From an uncultured Lachnospiraceae bacterium (lineage in GTDB: Bacteria; Bacillota; Clostridia; Lachnospirales; Lachnospiraceae), in NCBI GenBank assembly GCA_949471785.1, contig CASWRE010000028.1, positions 1 through 44,956 on the forward strand: a stretch of DNA of 44,956 nucleotides. The letters are read 5' to 3'. The notes beneath the pieces were generated by a model. The model did not search any database, was not told the origin of the DNA, and worked only from the letters and a program-made list of their open reading frames with translations. The position numbers and the translations under genes are program-made. Positions 34,262-42,299 of this stretch are shown here, one piece after another. The first letter of the stretch is position 1; each line of letters begins with the position of its first letter.

Positions 34262-34278
34262 ACTGTATAAAATACAGT
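34262..34278. promoter_or_regulatory. palindromic operator candidate inside the element
   Basis: ACTGTAT (34262-34268) and ATACAGT (34272-34278) form a perfect dyad with centre AAA. It lies about 115 bp before the Spo0A-C-like gene. The centre is one base shorter than a proteobacterial LexA box and does not match the Firmicute LexA site. Confidence 0.45.
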
Positions 34279-34393
34279 TGTATGCCTCAGTGAATATAAA
34301 ATATTTTTACCGATTCATGTCGCTTATCGTCGCAGATGGGAAAAAATGTCATATTCTATTCTTACTAAATAAATGAAGGAGGTACTTCTTATT

Positions 34394-34801
34394 ATGGCAG
34401 AGATGACAAAAGAGGACGCCCTGGTGCGGGAGATTTTTGGACCGGGGAGAAAAGGAACTCAGGCGCTGACCTCTGCGATCCGCGAAGCAGGGAAGCTGCT
34501 TTTTGAGGAAAGAGTTGCGATGGACGACATTCTGGTGACGAAAGATATCTATCCGGAGGTGGCCAAACAGATGGGAAAGGACACCCGTAATATCGCCAGG
34601 CAGGTTGAGCGGCTGGCCAATCAGTGCTGGGACGGAATGGACGGGGAACAGAAGAAAAAATATATAGGGAAAGAGCTGAAAGACATACGCGCGCCCAAGG
34701 ATGTGATTTTCTATCTGGCGTTTTATGTGCGTTTCCGCCAGGGCTTTTACAAAGTTCTGGAGAAAGAACCGGGTCTGCTCTTCGGAAAAAAGGATTTCTG
34801 A
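34394..34801 (+). CDS. Spo0A C-terminal-domain-like DNA-binding protein
   Basis: 135 residues from ATG 34394 (AAGGAGG 11 bases upstream; the ATG at 34373 precedes that site). The middle DIYPEVAKQMGKDTRNIARQ followed by VERLANQCW aligns with the recognition-helix region of Spo0A (LYPDIAKKF....SRVERAI..A.E.AW). The upstream segment (GTQALTSAIREAGKLLFEERVAMDDILVTK) fits the preceding Spo0A helices. The end (APKDVIFYLAFYVRFR) fits the K.KPTNSEF.....DKLR tail. The receiver domain of Spo0A is missing, so it would bind DNA without phosphorylation control. It might act on Spo0A boxes or on the element's own promoters (inference). Confidence 0.7.
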   Translation: MAEMTKEDALVREIFGPGRKGTQALTSAIREAGKLLFEERVAMDDILVTKDIYPEVAKQMGKDTRNIARQVERLANQCWDGMDGEQKKKYIGKELKDIRAPKDVIFYLAFYVRFRQGFYKVLEKEPGLLFGKKDF

Positions 34802-34828
34802 TGAGTAGTCCGGAAGCAGAACAAGTAC

Positions 34829-34853
34829 GGGGTGGCAGGATTTTTGCCACCCC
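34829..34853 (+). terminator. terminator of the Spo0A-C-like gene
   Basis: GGGGTGGCA pairs with TGCCACCCC, 7-base loop rich in T. It lies just inside the attR end of the element and would also shield the split gene from plus-strand transcripts. Confidence 0.65.
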
Positions 34854-34863
34854 TCAGTTGTCA

Positions 34864-34915
34864 TATTTGTATGTTTTTACGATAGGGTCATCCAGTTCGG
34901 GCAGGTTACTCTCTC
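34864..34915. other. attR-like junction of the inserted element
   Basis: Core TCATCC at 34888-34893. Left side is element sequence (ATGTTTTTACGATAGGG), right side gene sequence (AGTTCGGGCAGG). The element half-site 34864-34887 reads outward from the core GGGATA-C-TT, with GTTTAT at its far end, mirrored in the attL element arm. Confidence 0.75.
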
Positions 34916-35773
34916 TCCATCGCAGTACTGTGTGAGAATAGGCTGTTTTACATTTGGCCGGGACAGATAGTTGCCGAACAGCTCATCGACAATCTGGCTT
35001 ACATTCGTAAACAGATTTCGGCCGTTGATCCATTTGTGGTCAAAGGCGGTGGAAGAAGTGATTGTAAAATCATATCCTTTATTCCGGTACCACTCCGTAT
35101 ATACCCGGTTCAGTGTGAAGGACATAATGGCCAGTACATTGGCACGTATGGTACTGTCGGGCCAGGTGGAGTAGATTTCACTGCAGGCCACGTTCTTAAT
35201 ATAATCTCTGTATCGCACATAGTAGTTGGCGGCGGTGCTGTCTGAGGGGACGCCGTCATGGACCACTACGTATTCCGGTACGACGACCCGGCTTAAAACG
35301 ATTTCACCGGTTTCGTCTACCGGTTTCACTTCGTCTTCGGGAATCTTTTCCGGATAATCGCCGAACAGTGTGTGAGCGGGAATCACGATTCGCTCAAAAT
35401 CTTCGCCTTCGGTCAGAGGGATCATCCGCACAGGCTGGATACTGGTTTCGTCGGCCAACAGTTCCGAGCCGCTCACATTGACAGATTCAAATCCCGGTAC
35501 ATCCACATGGATATTGTATTCCGAATAAGGCTGATATTCTGACGGCTCCAGGCTGTACTCGATGGGCGGCGTCATCAATTCCACGGCCTCGGTCTGGCCG
35601 GATTCATCGGTGGTCAGTTCTTCCAGTACCTGGTCCGGTTCCCCGGTATAGGAAATGGACACTTTAGCTCCCTCAATGGGGGTGTTTTCCAGCATGGACG
35701 TCACATCCACCCGAAGCCGGCCTCGGTCCGGGCTATCCGTCTGCATGGCTCTCCAAAAACTTTTTTCCTGCAT
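34877..35773 (-). pseudogene. 5' part of the interrupted SpoIID-like/peptidoglycan-binding gene
   Basis: 294 codons up to the insertion point, then four element-encoded codons (MTLS) and a stop. Residues 15-120 form Ig/carboxypeptidase-regulatory-like segments (RLRVDVTSMLENTPIEGAKV; YNIHVDVPGFESVNVSG). Residues 180-290 are SpoIID-like (NYYVRYRDYIKNVACSEIYS; TIRANVLAIMSFTLNRVYTEWYR; TQYCDGERVTCPNW). The family then continues MSQWG, which is found at 32308. GGAG lies 8 bases before ATG 35773, and codons are intact, so the loss is due only to the insertion. SpoIID proteins are lytic transglycosylases needed for engulfment; this relative may remodel spore or cell-wall peptidoglycan (inference). 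Confidence 0.87.
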
Positions 35774-35858
35774 GGCAGTATGCTCCTGTATACCTTTAGA
35801 TTATTTTATGAATGGAGGGGAAAGATGTGAGTGGTCCGTAAGAGATGAAGGATTGAAT

Positions 35859-35886
35859 TTGAGCAAATATGGAAAAAGTGTATAAA
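35859..35886 (+). promoter_or_regulatory. upstream promoter candidate for hppA
   Basis: TTGAGC (35859-35864), 16 bp, TATAAA (35881-35886). It lies 60 bp before the stronger promoter below. Confidence 0.35.
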
Positions 35887-35944
35887 GGAATAGAGAAAAA
35901 TCGTAGTAGTATGGAAAAAAATACAAAAAAAGATTGATAAGTAA

Positions 35945-35973
35945 TTGTCAATATCTGATACAGGGGTTATTAT
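35945..35973 (+). promoter_or_regulatory. hppA promoter
   Basis: TTGTCA (35945-35950), 17 bp, TATTAT (35968-35973). Transcription would start near 35980, so the hairpin repeat sits at the very 5' end of the mRNA. Confidence 0.6.
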
Positions 35974-35985
35974 AGTGAAAATGCC

Positions 35986-36012
35986 GTGACTGTGAAGCTA
36001 ACGAACAGTTAC
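35986..36012 (+). repeat. dispersed hairpin repeat, copy 3
   Basis: GTGACTGT (35986-35993) and ACAGTTAC (36005-36012) around loop GAAGCTAACGA. AAAAT and ATTTT outside may extend it. It differs from copy 1 mainly in the loop and ends 33 bp before the hppA start. Confidence 0.6.
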
Positions 36013-36045
36013 GAAAAATTTTAAGGAATCAAGGAGGAAAAAGAA

Positions 36046-38145
36046 ATGGATAACACGTTAGCGTTGGTTGCATTGGCCGGCTCTGTTCTGGCTTTGCTGT
36101 TTGCCGTGGTAAAAGCCAAGGGTGTACTGGCATTTGAAGAGGGCAGCGATCGCATGAAAAAGCTTTCTCAGTCCATCAGAACCGGCGCCATGGCTTATCT
36201 GAGCCGTCAATACAAGATACTGGTAATCTTTTTTGTGGTTATGTTTGTAGTGCTGGGAGCTATGGCGGCCCTTGGCCTTTTGACCTGGTTTGTGCCGGTG
36301 GCCTTTGTGGTGGGCGGCTTTTTGTCCGGGCTGTCCGGCTATGTGGGTATGTCCATCGCCACCCGGGCGAACGCGCGGACGGCCAATGCCTGTCAGACCG
36401 GATTGAACAAGGGCCTGCAGATTGCCTTCTCGGCCGGTTCTGTTATGGGATTTACGGTGGTGGGGCTGGGCCTGCTCTATATCTCCGTATGGTATCTGGC
36501 GCTGAAAATGGGCTTTGGCCTGAGCGCGGAGCAGATCACCAGCGCCATGCTGACTTTCGGTATGGGCGCTTCGGCCATGGCTCTGTTTGCCCGCGTGGGT
36601 GGTGGTATCTATACCAAGGCCGCGGATGTGGGCGCTGATCTGGTAGGCAAGGTGGAAGCCGGAATTCCCGAGGACGATCCGAGAAATCCCGCTGTCATTG
36701 CCGATAATGTGGGAGACAATGTGGGTGATGTGGCCGGTATGGGCGCAGACCTCTATGAATCCTATGTGGGTTCCATCATATCTGCCTGTGCCCTGGGATT
36801 TACCGCTTTTAACGGACATGCTTCTGTCGTTCCCGAGGCGGCGGTAGCTTTCCCGATGCTTTTGGCGGCTATCGGTATCGTTTGTTCTATGGCTTGTACC
36901 TTCCTGGTAAAGACGGGGGAGAGCACAGAGCAGACCATGCTCCTAAAGGCATTGAGCCGCGGCACGAATACCAGCGCCGTTGTGATTGCCGTTGTGGCTT
37001 TCCCGCTGGTCTATTCGGTGTTCGGCATGGAAAATATCGGTATTTATTTTGCGATTATTGCCGGTCTGCTGGCCGGTGTGCTGATTGGTCATTTTACCGA
37101 GTATTATACTTCGGATACTTATAAACCAACCCGTGACCTGGCCGCAGAGTCTCAGACAGGATCAGCCACCATCATCATCGGCGGTATCGGCCTGGGTATG
37201 CTTTCTACGATGGCCCCGATCATCATCATTGCCATATGTATCATGTGTTCCTTTGGTTTTACCGGTGGTTTCACCGATGCCAACATGGGACTTTACGGTA
37301 TCGCTATTGCAGCAGTGGGGATGCTTTCTACCCTGGGTATTACCCTCGCCACAGACGCGTATGGTCCCATTGCCGACAATGCCGGCGGTATCGCGGAAAT
37401 GGCCGGTCTTGATCCGGAGGTCAGGGAGAGGACCGACGCTCTGGATTCCCTGGGAAATACCACGGCGGCCACCGGTAAAGGCTTTGCTATCGGTTCGGCG
37501 GCGCTGACCGCTCTGGCCCTGATCGCTTCTTATGTACAGAAAATCCAGGAGGTGGGCGGAGAGGCCGTATCCCTGGATCTGAGCGTTATGAATCCCCCGG
37601 TGCTGGTAGGTATCTTCATCGGCGCCTGTCTGCCCTTTATCTTTGCGGCTCTGACCATGAATTCTGTGGGCCGCGCCGCTCAGAGTATTGTTATGGAAGT
37701 GCGCCGTCAGTTTAAGGAGATCAAGGGTATCATGGAAGGCAAGACCGATCCCGATTATGCCACCTGCGTAGATCTGTGTACCAGGTCCAGTCTGCACGAA
37801 ATGATTATGCCGACGGTGCTGGCCATCATCACACCGGTGGCAGTGGGACTGATCCTTGGTTATAACGGTGTGATCGGCATGCTGACCGGTTCCACAGCCA
37901 CAGGTTTCCTGCTGGCCATCTTCATGTCCAATTCCGGCGGAGCCTGGGATAACGCGAAAAAGCATATTGAAGCCGGCAATTTCGGCGGAAAGGGCAGCTC
38001 CTGCCATAAAGCGGCGGTGGTTGGCGACACGGTGGGCGATCCATTCAAGGATACGTCCGGTCCGTCGATCAATATCCTGATCAAGCTGTTGTCCATGGTG
38101 TCCATCGTGTTTGCGGCTTTGATTGTGAATTTCCATATTTTCTGA
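36046..38145 (+). CDS. hppA: membrane-bound ion-pumping pyrophosphatase, K+-dependent type
   Basis: 699 residues with about 16 membrane helices. It couples PPi hydrolysis to export of Na+ or H+. The PPi/Mg site includes [46 protein letters not shown] (residues about 197-243) and, near the end, [15 protein letters not shown]. In [10 protein letters not shown] (470-479) Ala 474 and Gly 477 stand where K+-independent enzymes have Lys and Thr, so this one should need K+. Na+ versus H+ specificity cannot be settled by eye. AGGAGG precedes the ATG. Confidence 0.95.
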   Translation: MDNTLALVALAGSVLALLFAVVKAKGVLAFEEGSDRMKKLSQSIRTGAMAYLSRQYKILVIFFVVMFVVLGAMAALGLLTWFVPVAFVVGGFLSGLSGYVGMSIATRANARTANACQTGLNKGLQIAFSAGSVMGFTVVGLGLLYISVWYLALKMGFGLSAEQITSAMLTFGMGASAMALFARVGGGIYTKAADVGADLVGKVEAGIPEDDPRNPAVIADNVGDNVGDVAGMGADLYESYVGSIISACALGFTAFNGHASVVPEAAVAFPMLLAAIGIVCSMACTFLVKTGESTEQTMLLKALSRGTNTSAVVIAVVAFPLVYSVFGMENIGIYFAIIAGLLAGVLIGHFTEYYTSDTYKPTRDLAAESQTGSATIIIGGIGLGMLSTMAPIIIIAICIMCSFGFTGGFTDANMGLYGIAIAAVGMLSTLGITLATDAYGPIADNAGGIAEMAGLDPEVRERTDALDSLGNTTAATGKGFAIGSAALTALALIASYVQKIQEVGGEAVSLDLSVMNPPVLVGIFIGACLPFIFAALTMNSVGRAAQSIVMEVRRQFKEIKGIMEGKTDPDYATCVDLCTRSSLHEMIMPTVLAIITPVAVGLILGYNGVIGMLTGSTATGFLLAIFMSNSGGAWDNAKKHIEAGNFGGKGSSCHKAAVVGDTVGDPFKDTSGPSINILIKLLSMVSIVFAALIVNFHIF

Positions 38146-38166
38146 TATTGGCTGCAAAGCAGACGA

Positions 38167-38210
38167 GGATAGTAAAAAGGCGTGGCCGAAGCCACGCCTT
38201 TTTACTATCC
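38167..38210. terminator. bidirectional terminator between hppA and the amylase gene
   Basis: GGATAGTAAAAAGGCGTGGC and its exact reverse complement form a perfect 20-bp stem around CGAA, with A/T runs that give a T-run in either direction. Shared by the two convergent genes. Confidence 0.92.
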
Positions 38211-38212
38211 TT

Positions 38213-39826
38213 TTATTCCACATAAATCAGAGTTCCCTGGTTGGCCGGAAGCTGAACCTCCAGTTTGCCGTCCTGAATATGGAGCCGGGGCCCTTCAATA
38301 TTCCTGGGAGTCGCCTGCATGACCAGAGGCATACGAAACTCATGGGCGTAGGCGTCAATGAGGGAGACAAGTCCCTCGGCGTCGCTGTGCAGCTGTTCGA
38401 CGGTACAGGTATCCTCTCCGGAGCCGGTCAGCATATTGGCGGCCGCCTGCAGACGTTGAAGGGCCGTACGGATATCGGCGGCCATGAACTGCAGTTTCTT
38501 AGCCTTTTCCGCTTCGCGGTGTTCCTTCTCGGCCTGTTCCAGCAGAGGATCGTCTTCATTCTTGTCCGCATCAACCAGGATGTCCGTGGCCCGGGTGGCC
38601 GCGACGGGCAGGGGAACGGAGAAGACGGCATAGCGGTCGTCGTTATTCAGCGCCACAATGACGGCCCGTCCGTCCAGGACCCGGGCGAAAGCGTATTGAC
38701 GGTTTTGCAGATACAGTTCCCGGTATTCGCCGTAGGTCAGCTCGGGATACTGCTGTTTGCAACGGCCAAGCTGGGTGATCAGGTGAGTCAGCTCATTATT
38801 TTCGTAAGCGTCCCGGTAGTCTGCCAGATCCAGACAGGGGCGCAGATTCCAGTCAGAGCCCCATTCCTTTTTTCCTTCGATGCCGAACTCCGTGCCATAG
38901 TACAGGGAGGGGATACCGGGCAGGGTATAATTCAGTATCATAACGGGAAGCAGATGTTCTTTATTAACCAGTTTGGTAGCCAGCCGTTCCACATCGTGGT
39001 TGTCTACGAAGGTGTAGAGAGGCGTTTTGCCGCAGATCCCCAGCAGACGACGCACAGAGTGGGCGATCTCGAAATAATTGTGGTCGTTGTGGCCGGAATA
39101 CAGTCCCTTGTGAAGCTCATAATTGGTGACGGAATGGAGCATTTCGCCGTTGGCCCAGCGGCTGTAATCGCCGTGGATCACTTCGCCCATCAGCCAGAAT
39201 TCCGGTTTCAGGCTGTCCGTCAGTTTTCGGAGTTGGCGCATGAAATTGTGATCCAGTACGTCGGCAGCGTCCAGGCGGATGCCGTCAATGTCAAATTCCG
39301 ATACCCAAAAACGGACGGAATCAAAAAGATAGTTCTGTACCTCCGGATTCCACTGGTTCAGCTTGGCCAGCAGATTGTAGCCGCCCCAGTTGTCGTAAGA
39401 GAAGCCGTCGTTGTATTCGTTATTTCCGTAAAAATTTACATTACAATACCAGTCTTTATAGCGGGAACCTTCGCGGTGCTCTTTCAGATCCCGGAATGCG
39501 AAAAAGCTTCTTCCCGTGTGATTGAATACGCCGTCTACGATGACATGGATGCCGATGCTGTGGCAGTAGCTGACGTAATCTTTGAATTCTCCGTTGGTCC
39601 CCAGGCGTCTGTCCACCTTCCGATAGTCGGTGGTTTCGTAACCATGTCCTTCCGATTCAAAGAGGGGGCCGATATAGATGGCCGTACAGCCCAGTTTCCT
39701 GGCGTGGTCGGCCCAGGCTTTCAATTTGCCGAAATGGTGCCCCTCCTCTCCACGGTTTTCATGGGGACATCCGCATAGCCCCAGAGGATAGATGTGATAA
39801 AATACTGCGCTGTCATACCAGGCCAT
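38213..39826 (-). CDS. GH13 alpha-amylase family protein
   Basis: 537 residues, no signal peptide, so cytoplasmic. The (beta/alpha)8 barrel has all catalytic residues: nucleophile Asp 186 in GIRLDAADV, acid/base Glu 215 in WLMGEVIHGD, third Asp 278 in FVDNHDVERL. Asp 98 in VDGVFNHTG is the usual first conserved region. The C-terminal beta domain (about 390-430, YAVFSVPL) is interrupted by a charged helical insert (about 440-500, EQAEKEHREAEKAKK). Likely acts on maltodextrin or glycogen fragments. AAAGGAG precedes the ATG. Confidence 0.92.
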   Translation of the reverse strand: MAWYDSAVFYHIYPLGLCGCPHENRGEEGHHFGKLKAWADHARKLGCTAIYIGPLFESEGHGYETTDYRKVDRRLGTNGEFKDYVSYCHSIGIHVIVDGVFNHTGRSFFAFRDLKEHREGSRYKDWYCNVNFYGNNEYNDGFSYDNWGGYNLLAKLNQWNPEVQNYLFDSVRFWVSEFDIDGIRLDAADVLDHNFMRQLRKLTDSLKPEFWLMGEVIHGDYSRWANGEMLHSVTNYELHKGLYSGHNDHNYFEIAHSVRRLLGICGKTPLYTFVDNHDVERLATKLVNKEHLLPVMILNYTLPGIPSLYYGTEFGIEGKKEWGSDWNLRPCLDLADYRDAYENNELTHLITQLGRCKQQYPELTYGEYRELYLQNRQYAFARVLDGRAVIVALNNDDRYAVFSVPLPVAATRATDILVDADKNEDDPLLEQAEKEHREAEKAKKLQFMAADIRTALQRLQAAANMLTGSGEDTCTVEQLHSDAEGLVSLIDAYAHEFRMPLVMQATPRNIEGPRLHIQDGKLEVQLPANQGTLIYVE

Positions 39827-39865
39827 AGAGTAATCTCCTTTTCATACTTTAGAATAATACAGGAT

Positions 39866-39892
39866 GAAAAAAGCTGCCTCAGGCAGTTTTTT
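39866..39892 (-). terminator. terminator of the DtxR/MntR gene
   Basis: CTGCC and GGCAG around TCA, flanked by AAAAAA and TTTTTT, giving a classic T-tailed hairpin on the minus strand. It overlaps the stop codon by one base. Confidence 0.82.
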
Positions 39893-40269
39893 CATTCATG
39901 GAAATGATATTTGTAAACATGATTTTTGATAGCTTCAAAACTCTCCGGACTGACCACATGCTCCATGCGGCAGGCGTCCTCGACGGCTGTCCGGGGATTT
40001 ACACCCAGATCCATCAGCCAGCGGGATAACAGCGTATGCCTTTCGTAGATCATGGACGCGATTTCGTTTCCTTTTTCGGTCAGTGAGATGAATCCGTTCT
40101 CATCCGTGACAATATAACCGCCGGTACGCAGATTTTTCATGGCTACGCTGACGCTGGGTTTGGAGAATCCCAGCTCGGAGGCGATGTCCGTGGAACGTAC
40201 GTATCCTTTTCTGTTATGCAGGATCAGGATGGTCTCCAGGTAGTTTTCAGCAGATTCCTGAATCTTCAT
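39892..40269 (-). CDS. DtxR/MntR-family metal-dependent repressor
   Basis: 125 residues from ATG 40269 (GGGAGG upstream). N-terminal winged helix: KIQESAENYLETILIL, TDIASELGFSKPSVSVAMKNL. The dimerisation helix region carries metal-ligand candidates: Glu in NYLE, His in YERHTLL, and the ACRMEHVVS block with Cys, Glu and His as in DtxR-type sites. It lacks the SH3-like third domain of long DtxR members, as MntR does. Probably senses Mn2+ or Fe2+ and represses metal uptake genes not in this window. Confidence 0.88.
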   Translation of the reverse strand: MKIQESAENYLETILILHNRKGYVRSTDIASELGFSKPSVSVAMKNLRTGGYIVTDENGFISLTEKGNEIASMIYERHTLLSRWLMDLGVNPRTAVEDACRMEHVVSPESFEAIKNHVYKYHFHE

Positions 40270-40331
40270 AGGTTCCTCCCGTATTTGCTGCAGGGTCGTT
40301 TGGGATGACCCGCGTCTGTTCAACAAAAGCT

Positions 40332-40360
40332 ATTATAACATTATCCGGGTAGATAGGCAA
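40332..40360 (-). promoter_or_regulatory. promoter of the DtxR/MntR gene with dyad at -35
   Basis: On the minus strand TTGCCT (40360-40355), 17 bp, perfect TATAAT (40337-40332). A dyad GCAACC / GGTTGT overlaps and flanks the -35 and could be a regulator site. Confidence 0.6.
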
Positions 40361-40385
40361 CCTTGGGGTTGTGCATTTTACCGGA

Positions 40386-40414
40386 TTGTCAAGGGGAGGA
40401 GGTTTTGTTATAAT
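40386..40414 (+). promoter_or_regulatory. promoter of the shikimate kinase gene
   Basis: TTGTCA (40386-40391), 17 bp, perfect TATAAT (40409-40414), 30 bp before the start codon. Divergent from the DtxR/MntR promoter. Confidence 0.72.
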
Positions 40415-40443
40415 TGGGCACAGAGATAATCGGAGGGAAGTGT

Positions 40444-40995
40444 ATGAGAAATATAGTTTTGATCGGTATGCCGGGGGTGGGAAAGAGTACCGTCGGCGTG
40501 ATTCTGGCCAAGGAGATCGGCTATCAGTTCGTGGACTCGGATTTGCTGATCCAGAAGGCGGAAGGAAAGCTGCTTAAAGAGATTATCGCCGAGCAGGGCG
40601 TGGACGGGTTTCTGGAGATAGAGGACAGAGTGAATGCCTCCATTGAGACAGAAAAAAGTGTGATCGCCACCGGCGGCAGCGTGGTGTACGGCAGGGCGGC
40701 CATGAAGCATTTTAAAGAGACGGCGCTGGTGGTGTATCTGAGTTGTCCTTACAGTCGGCTGGAGAAACGGCTGGGCGATCTAAAAGGGCGCGGCGTGGTC
40801 ATCAAGGATGGACAGACCCTCCGGGATATTTACGAGGAACGTTGCAGACTGTATGAGCAATATGCGGACGTCACGGTGGACGAGGCGAATCATGGGATAG
40901 AGGCGACGCTGGAGCTGCTGATTCGGGAGATAGAACGCTTTCATCTGGGCTCGTCGGCGCAGGCGCCGGAAGGAAAAAAATTGAGCGTTAAATGA
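40444..40995 (+). CDS. aroK: shikimate kinase
   Basis: 183 residues from ATG 40444 (CGGAGG upstream). P-loop NIVLIGMPGVGKSTVG at residues 3-18. Shikimate-binding Asp in FVDSDLLIQ, IEDRV, the GGS of VIATGGSVVYG, and a lid with VYLSCPYSRLEKRL. Phosphorylates shikimate in aromatic amino acid synthesis. No other aro genes are adjacent. First gene of a likely operon with capA-like and aldo/keto reductase genes. Confidence 0.92.
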   Translation: MRNIVLIGMPGVGKSTVGVILAKEIGYQFVDSDLLIQKAEGKLLKEIIAEQGVDGFLEIEDRVNASIETEKSVIATGGSVVYGRAAMKHFKETALVVYLSCPYSRLEKRLGDLKGRGVVIKDGQTLRDIYEERCRLYEQYADVTVDEANHGIEATLELLIREIERFHLGSSAQAPEGKKLSVK

Positions 40996-41053
40996 TTTTT
41001 ACCCTGCGGGCGAAAGATCTGCAGGGCGGGATTTCTTATACAGGAGTGATAAA

Positions 41054-42286
41054 ATGAGCGAGGACAGACCAAGGAGAAAACGGGTGAGGCAGCCCTCTGT
41101 TTTGCCGTTTTTTGTTTATGCGGCGGCGTTGCTTTTATTGTTGGGGACGGCGGTGACGCGGGCTCAGGATGGAGGAACGTCTGCCGGGAAAAATCAGAAG
41201 AGGAAGACGGAGAACCAGATGGAGGTGGTCGGGGGCGGCGCCGCCGGGGAGGCGGGAGCGGGACAGTCGGCCTCCGGGCAGACAGCCGGGGTCTCCGTCT
41301 CCGCGGAAGCACAGGGCGGAGGCGGAACCGGCGGGGCCATGCCGGGGCAGGCCGCAGATTCCGCGGCCCCGTCCGGGCGGGTACAGGTGACCATAAGCGC
41401 CGCCGGGGACTGTACGCTGGGTTCAGATGAAAATTTCGACGCCAGTACCAGCCTGCCCGCCATGTATGAGGAAAAAGGAGCGGACTGGTTTTTGGCCGGG
41501 GTGAAAGATATTTTTGACAGCGATGATCTGACGCTGGTGAATCTGGAGGGGACTTTTACCACATCCACTGACCGGGCGGATAAGACCTTTGCTTTTAAAG
41601 CAGACCCGGAATATGTGAACATCTTGACGGCGGGGAGCGTGGAGGCAGTCAATGTGGCGAATAATCACAGCCGGGATTACGGGGAGCAGAGCTTTACCGA
41701 TACTGTGAGTACCGTGGAATCGGCGGGTATTGCCGTATCGGGTTATGACAAGGTGGCGGTGGTAGAGAAAAACGGCATCAAGATTGGTATGACGGGCTTA
41801 AGTACGCTGTCCGGCATGGAGGGCAAGGAAGAACAATTGAAAAACAATATTGCCAATCTGCGCGCACAGGGGGCCAATCTGATCGTCACCAGCTTTCACT
41901 GGGGGATCGAGAAAGAGAATACGCCCACTTCTGATCAGGTGACTATGGCGCATGCGGCCATTGACGCAGGCTCCGACCTGGTGATCGGACACCATCCCCA
42001 TGTTCTGCAGGGGATAGAGGTATATAACGGGAAATACATATGTTACAGTCTGGGAAATTTTTGCTTCGGCGGAAATAAGAATCCGCAGGATAAAGATACG
42101 GCGATCTTTCAGCAGACATTTACTTTTGCCGACGGCGTCCTGCAGGCCGATGAGAATGTAAGGATCATTCCCTGCAGCCTGTCTTCTGTGTCAAATCGCA
42201 ACGATTACCGGCCAACGCCGGCTTCGGGCAGCGAGGCGGAGAGAATCAACAATAAGATTAAGGAGTTCAGTGAAAGACTGAAGTAG
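41054..42286 (+). CDS. CapA-family (PGA_cap) metallophosphatase-like protein
   Basis: 410 residues. A single N-terminal membrane helix (about 14-34, VLPFFVYAAALLLLLGTAV) anchors it outside the cell. A Gly/Ala-rich low-complexity linker (about 55-110) follows. The CapA domain has ISAAGDCTLGSDENF, LVNLEGTFT, VNVANNHSRDYG, TSFHWGIEKENTPTSDQ and IGHHPHVLQGIE, all metal or active-site blocks of the family. CapA relatives take part in poly-gamma-glutamate synthesis, but no capB/capC are nearby, so the role is unknown. Confidence 0.88.
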   Translation: MSEDRPRRKRVRQPSVLPFFVYAAALLLLLGTAVTRAQDGGTSAGKNQKRKTENQMEVVGGGAAGEAGAGQSASGQTAGVSVSAEAQGGGGTGGAMPGQAADSAAPSGRVQVTISAAGDCTLGSDENFDASTSLPAMYEEKGADWFLAGVKDIFDSDDLTLVNLEGTFTTSTDRADKTFAFKADPEYVNILTAGSVEAVNVANNHSRDYGEQSFTDTVSTVESAGIAVSGYDKVAVVEKNGIKIGMTGLSTLSGMEGKEEQLKNNIANLRAQGANLIVTSFHWGIEKENTPTSDQVTMAHAAIDAGSDLVIGHHPHVLQGIEVYNGKYICYSLGNFCFGGNKNPQDKDTAIFQQTFTFADGVLQADENVRIIPCSLSSVSNRNDYRPTPASGSEAERINNKIKEFSERLK

Positions 42287-42299
42287 GAGGGCTTATTTT

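Larger units (their letters stand above)
32305..34893. mobile_element. compact serine-recombinase element interrupting a SpoIID-like gene (about 2.58 kb)
   Basis: Bounded by two TCATCC copies (32305-32310 and 34888-34893), 2583 bp apart. Contents: serine recombinase (minus), a small ORF (plus), a Spo0A-C-like gene (plus) and a terminator. Removing the segment between the cores joins codon ATG of the 5' part to the 3' part in frame (TGG ATG AGC CAG TGG), giving a 422-residue protein with the family motif WMSQWG. The joined element ends form a 52-bp dyad with half-sites matching at 18 of 24 positions around TCAT, as expected for a large-serine-recombinase attP. No conjugation, replication or phage genes are present. 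It may be a minimal integrative element or a developmentally excised element. Confidence 0.85.

Noticed and set aside
34262..34278. LexA (SOS) box controlling the element
   Set aside because: Spacing is one base short of the proteobacterial box and the Firmicute site (CGAAC...GTTCG) does not match.
34315..34340. Spo0A box before the Spo0A-C-like gene
   Set aside because: Only partial matches (TGTCGC, CGTCGCA) to TTGTCGAA; not enough to claim a site.
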